Shown: in pieces, positions 60,181 to 64,000 of the stretch
Layout: each line of letters begins with the position of its first letter
Position numbering within the stretch: the stretch's first letter is position 1
Assembly (NCBI RefSeq): GCF_050947875.1
Contig: NC_134576.1
Coordinates: 52,080,255 to 52,144,254 of the forward strand
Source: Dermacentor variabilis
Lineage: Eukaryota > Arthropoda > Arachnida > Ixodida > Ixodidae
Direction of reading: 5' to 3'
DNA length: 64,000 nucleotides
Translations under genes and position numbers: made by a program
Notes under the pieces: model-generated
What the model saw: the letters and a program-made list of their open reading frames with translations, nothing else
Told to the model about the DNA's origin: nothing
Databases searched by the model: none

Positions 60181-62850
60181 TAGTGGGCTCTGCAAGCCTC
60201 TGCCAATGCATAACCACCCTAGTGCTCTAGTGATATTCGTAGGCTCAGTGGCTTGAGGATTGTTCAATGCATGTCGCTGCTAGAGGCAGCAACATATTTA
60301 CTGCAGAACATGACCGGTAACCCCCGTCCTGTTGGCCTTTCTTGGTTAAGGCACGGATATAATCAGGCGTCGCCAGCATGCCTGGCAGCGACCGGCAAAT
60401 TTAAATGTGTAATGCCGGCAACGCCAGGATCATCGAAAATTTGCTCAACTGTGTGGTTTAGCGTGTTCAATGTGGCCTGCAGCAATGCGGCAAACAAGTG
60501 TTGCCACAGCGCATGGGCACAAGTGCACAGTTAGCGAGCGCCTTTGTGTTTGACGAACGCACAAACTCGGCGCAATCTCTTGAGTGCAGCTGAACAGTAG
60601 GTCAGCGTGCAGACAGCGAGCCAAGACAGCGTGGGATGCAGTTTGGTCTACCGGCTCAGGTGTGACATAGGGCATGCTCTATTCCTGTGCTGGCCATGGC
60701 AACACACGCCATATGCCTCCAGTCACACTGGCTGCATGGTTACGCTAGACTGTAGAGCGCCCACTGAGGGCTGGCCTGCTTTTTGCCAAACTATTCCCAC
60801 GCCTTTATGAAGGACTGAGGCAAACATGTGGGACCCTCGATGCAGAATGCAGCAATGTTTAGTACCAAATTGGGAGGGGAAAACAACCTACATCATGTAA
60901 AACAAATAAATGACATACTGTACACACACACACACAGTTATTGCAAGCAAGATAGCAGAAGCAGCTGCAAAAGGCCAGAACTTAACCATCTAATCTGTTT
61001 ATCAAAAAATAATTTAGAGGGACTGATTGCAAGAAGACTGACAACCACGTAGGAAAAGACAAGTAAAATTGTTTGACTGAAGTATAGATGAACCAAGCAA
61101 CTGCAGCTCCAGAATCACAAGTGCATGCACGAACGCATCCCACTAGAGTGCGACAAAAAAAACTCCCAGTTGAGTGCACATGAGGACTTTCTTACAGAGA
61201 ATCTCATTGACACGATCCTGTTTCATATGATTTCCAGGTGCCAACGTTCACTAACGACCCAATAGAGTTACACTTTGTTTTTGCCGGTTAATACGTTCAC
61301 AGAAAATATGATATTTCAGCACCAGTGCTCAGTGCAATGCCAAACTGCAATCGTATAATACATTTTCTGGCCAATAGATCCCATGTGAACAAGTGCGAAT
61401 CACGCACGATCAAGAGCAACAGCTTGCCACAGCAGCTTCCCTGCAGTACAAGCCCACGTATTAAGTGAAAACGCTGGTGTGCACCAGAGAATGAATCACC
61501 TCGTGGGTCGTCACATTCCTTATTCACAGCTGTCGCCACCAATCCTACGGCGATAAGCATCTTCATCTATCTGATAGCGCGTCTGCAAGTGTACTGCACA
61601 TTTTTAATAGGCGATAACTGAAATGCGCATGTTGTTTTGTCTGGTGGCGATGTATTCTGCTGTTGCCCATCTTTTTGACTTAGTTTTGGTTACTCTTCAC
61701 TGTCAAAACACTACGCAATAGGAAAACAACAAAGTGCGTCTGGCCGATCGAGCCCCGCCATCTCGATGCACGTCTGCATCTCGTGCCGCAGCAATTCTTG
61801 CCAAGCAGGCCCGTGAAAAGTTCCTGTTGAGATGCCCCACCCACAGAAACAACTGACCCAGGTCGAATTCAAGGAGCACAAAAGCAAGCTTGCAGAAGCT
61901 GCAAGAATGACAACTTGAGTCTCGGGCCGCTTGGGCCCCACCCGCTCAGCACGCATCGGTCTCATGCTGCATCGATTCGCAAAACGCTTCACACTATGTA
62001 GATGCTAACTACAATTGCGTCTGCCAAAGTTTTTTGTGACTGAATCGTACGTTTTCCCAGTTAGTACATGTTTTCTTGCATGTGCTTCCAGAACGTACGA
62101 ATGAGGTTCTACTGTATTCCTTTTCATTCTTCCCGATAAAAATAAGCTTCTACAACAGCCAAACTGCCTGCTCCTAGTCCAGCAAAAAATGACTGCATAT
62201 CGAAGTTCTCGCTTACACCTAACCGCAGCAAGTGCAGGCAAATGCACAAATACATAGCCATTCTTCTCTACTACTTTGCACACATTGCTACTGTATGGTG
62301 CATCACATTGCCTAATCAATTTTCTCAAAGAAAAAGAACGAAAAAAATAAAGAAAAGAAAATGCATGAAAAACTCTGTGTGCCTCTTGCCTTAGCAAGCT
62401 ATTGAATGAATGCTGCCTCGGCAACACAGCCTTTTTCCCTCCCATCACTGCCACTCTAACGAAAGCTGTGCTGCCTGCAATGCTTTGCCAGTCACTTGGC
62501 ACTCTTGCAGTGTTCCCTTACGATGCAAACTTCTTGCCTTATTCCAGGCATACTGTCGTAGGTAGGTTCTCGCCTCGCATCACTCTGTGATCCCAGTCTT
62601 CAAAAATTCAGATCAAAGCTAACGGCCTTGGTATTGCCTATGAATGGTCTATGCTGCATTTGCTCGATTCTAATATGCCCTCGAATTGTAAGGGCATTGA
62701 AATTTTATGCCTTCAAAGTAGCAAACTAATGTAGAGATGACAGAGGACCTAAAAAAATAATAAATAGTAATGATAATAAAAAATCGAACCTTACTTTTCC
62801 AGACTGGCAATTCATTAAAACTGAATCCTGCTGTCTGTTCTGACCAACCT
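60181..62850. other. Intergenic sequence
   Basis: No gene or TIR pair recognised. A short (AC)n run lies at about 60922-60937. The frames are short and look random. Confidence 0.4.
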
Positions 62851-62995
62851 GTGCTACAACAACAACAACAACAGCAACAACAACAACAATAATAATAATC
62901 AGCCCATTTTAGGTCCACTGCAGGACAAAGGCCTCTCCCTGCCATCTCCAATTACCCCTGTCCTGCACCAACCGATTCCAACTCTTGTGCCTTAG
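62851..62995 (-). mobile_element. RTE LINE 3' end fragment
   Basis: (CAA)n and (TAA)n tail sequence at 62856-62898 is followed by CAGCCCATTTTAGGTCCACTGCAGGACAAAGGCCTCTCCCT, which in pieces matches the inverted 3' end of the RTE at 59054-59837 (GGCCTTTGCCCTACAGTGGGC). Confidence 0.7.
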
Positions 62996-63000
62996 TATAC

Positions 63001-63441
63001 AACATCAGATGCCCGTAAACTCAGATACATTTGACCCTGTATCACTCCTCGCATTTGCAGTCAAGCAATAAGCTAGGGGTTGCACTGCAAAAGAGTGCAC
63101 CCTCGATGTCCGTAAACTACCGCCCTTTGCTACTGAGAGGCTGGCTTTCTCACAAAGCTGAGATGCGCAGCGGCTAAGCATGCTTAGCAGGTGAAATTTT
63201 GGAAGCAGCGTGAAATTATCACAAAATTCAAAGTGATATCGTACACATATTCTTAAATAGACGAAAATGCTAACCATGTTTGCTCCCGCACAGCCAGTAA
63301 TATATTCGATTTGTTTTGAATATTCTTATACAACTGAGTATTTGAAAATTTCGGAATACCTAGTTTTTGAATTGAATACTACGAATACCAAAAATATATT
63401 ATTCGATTATTATTATAAATTTTTGGATATTCGCAAAACCA
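63001..63441 (+). mobile_element. Second copy of the GTGCGAATAT MITE, left part missing
   Basis: It matches 20351-20806 in order and orientation (shared blocks TTTGACCCTGTA, AAGAGTGCACCCTCG, TACTGAGAGGCTGGCTTTC) and ends in ATATTCGCA. The RTE fragment sits at its left border. Confidence 0.7.
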
Positions 63442-63706
63442 TAGTAATCATTTATTGTGCACTGCTGTTTTTGGTTAAATATCTTTCTAACAGAAGCGAA
63501 AATTAGGAATTTTTGGTGAGGGTTGAGATGTGCTTGACGCATCCACTGTCCCTTGAAGGGACTGACAACCAATTTTTATGGACCCAACTTGTTATGTCGC
63601 AACGAAAAGGTAATCCTTGGTAGTGTTTATACCTGCAGCGGTTACTCCTAAAAGTGCGTAAAAATTTCGTAAGTAGACTTTTTGAAAGCAACCTCTCAAA
63701 AGAACA

Positions 63707-63900
63707 GTTTAATTACGGGGTTTTGCGTGCCAAAACCACGATCTGATTATGAGGCACACTGCAGTGGGGGACTTAACAATAATTTGGACCACCTGGGGCT
63801 CTTCAATGTGCACCTAACTCTAAGTACCATAGGTGTTTTCACATTTCGCCCCCATTGAAATGTGGCCGAAATGCAAAAACACCCGGGTGCTAGTCCCGAT
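63707..63900 (-). mobile_element. SINE body (tick-type), head missing
   Basis: Contains TTTTGCGTGCCAAAACCACGA, TTTGGACCACCTGGGGCTC, AATGTGCACCTAA and ACATTTCGCCCCCATTGAAA in the order I know from the very common tick SINE. The tRNA-like head expected at the right is decayed or absent. Confidence 0.6.
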
Positions 63901-64000
63901 GCTAACAACACTGACAAGGGAGAGCAATGCCTATAGCCCGATAAACCAGAATGATAGGTGGATTTTGCAGGAGTGAGGATAACTTTCATTAACCATTCAC

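Noticed and set aside
1..64000. CRISPR array, operon or phage system
   Set aside because: No regularly spaced repeats, no bacterial gene layout, and intron-bearing eukaryotic genes throughout.

Overview
This 64 kb window is nuclear DNA of an arthropod, most likely a hard tick (inference). It has long introns, few genes, and many decayed transposons of types common in tick genomes: CR1/L2-, I- and RTE-type LINEs, tRNA-derived SINEs, pogo/Tigger-like and TTAA-flanked MITEs, and a THAP-domain element. Nothing looks bacterial, and there is no operon, CRISPR array or phage.

Host genes. (1) The left part ends with the last exon of a plus-strand gene whose C-terminus matches OSER1 (CDS end 8225, poly(A) signal 8317-8322). 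A phase-compatible candidate upstream exon lies at 4068-4258. (2) The main gene is syntenin (SDCBP) on the minus strand, 36878 down to 12620. Seven coding exons, all with GT/AG borders and compatible phases, join to 984 nt (327 aa). They encode two PDZ domains and LYPxL motifs. The two genes converge. Syntenin introns are packed with MITEs, SINE pieces, a solo LTR and a long hairpin.

Right part. Upstream of syntenin lies a nearly full-length but dead I-clade LINE (38183-44137, minus). It abuts a diverged 28S rRNA gene fragment (44138-44520), and the two are tied by a 12-bp repeat that looks like a target-site duplication. From 49486 to 60180 there is a nest of insertions: a possible hAT-like shell with 8-bp near-TSDs holds an apparently intact Ty3/gypsy element (49780-55089, identical 148-bp LTRs, 4-bp TSD), a P-element-like transposon (56116-58560, 33-bp TIRs, perfect 8-bp TSD, THAP exon), and an RTE fragment (59054-59837, 12-bp TSD). 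The last 4 kb hold more repeat fragments.

The strongest items for a second look are the P-like THAP transposon, the young gypsy element with a slippery heptamer at the end of gag, the 28S/LINE junction, and two nearly identical SINE blocks flanking an in-frame syntenin exon.
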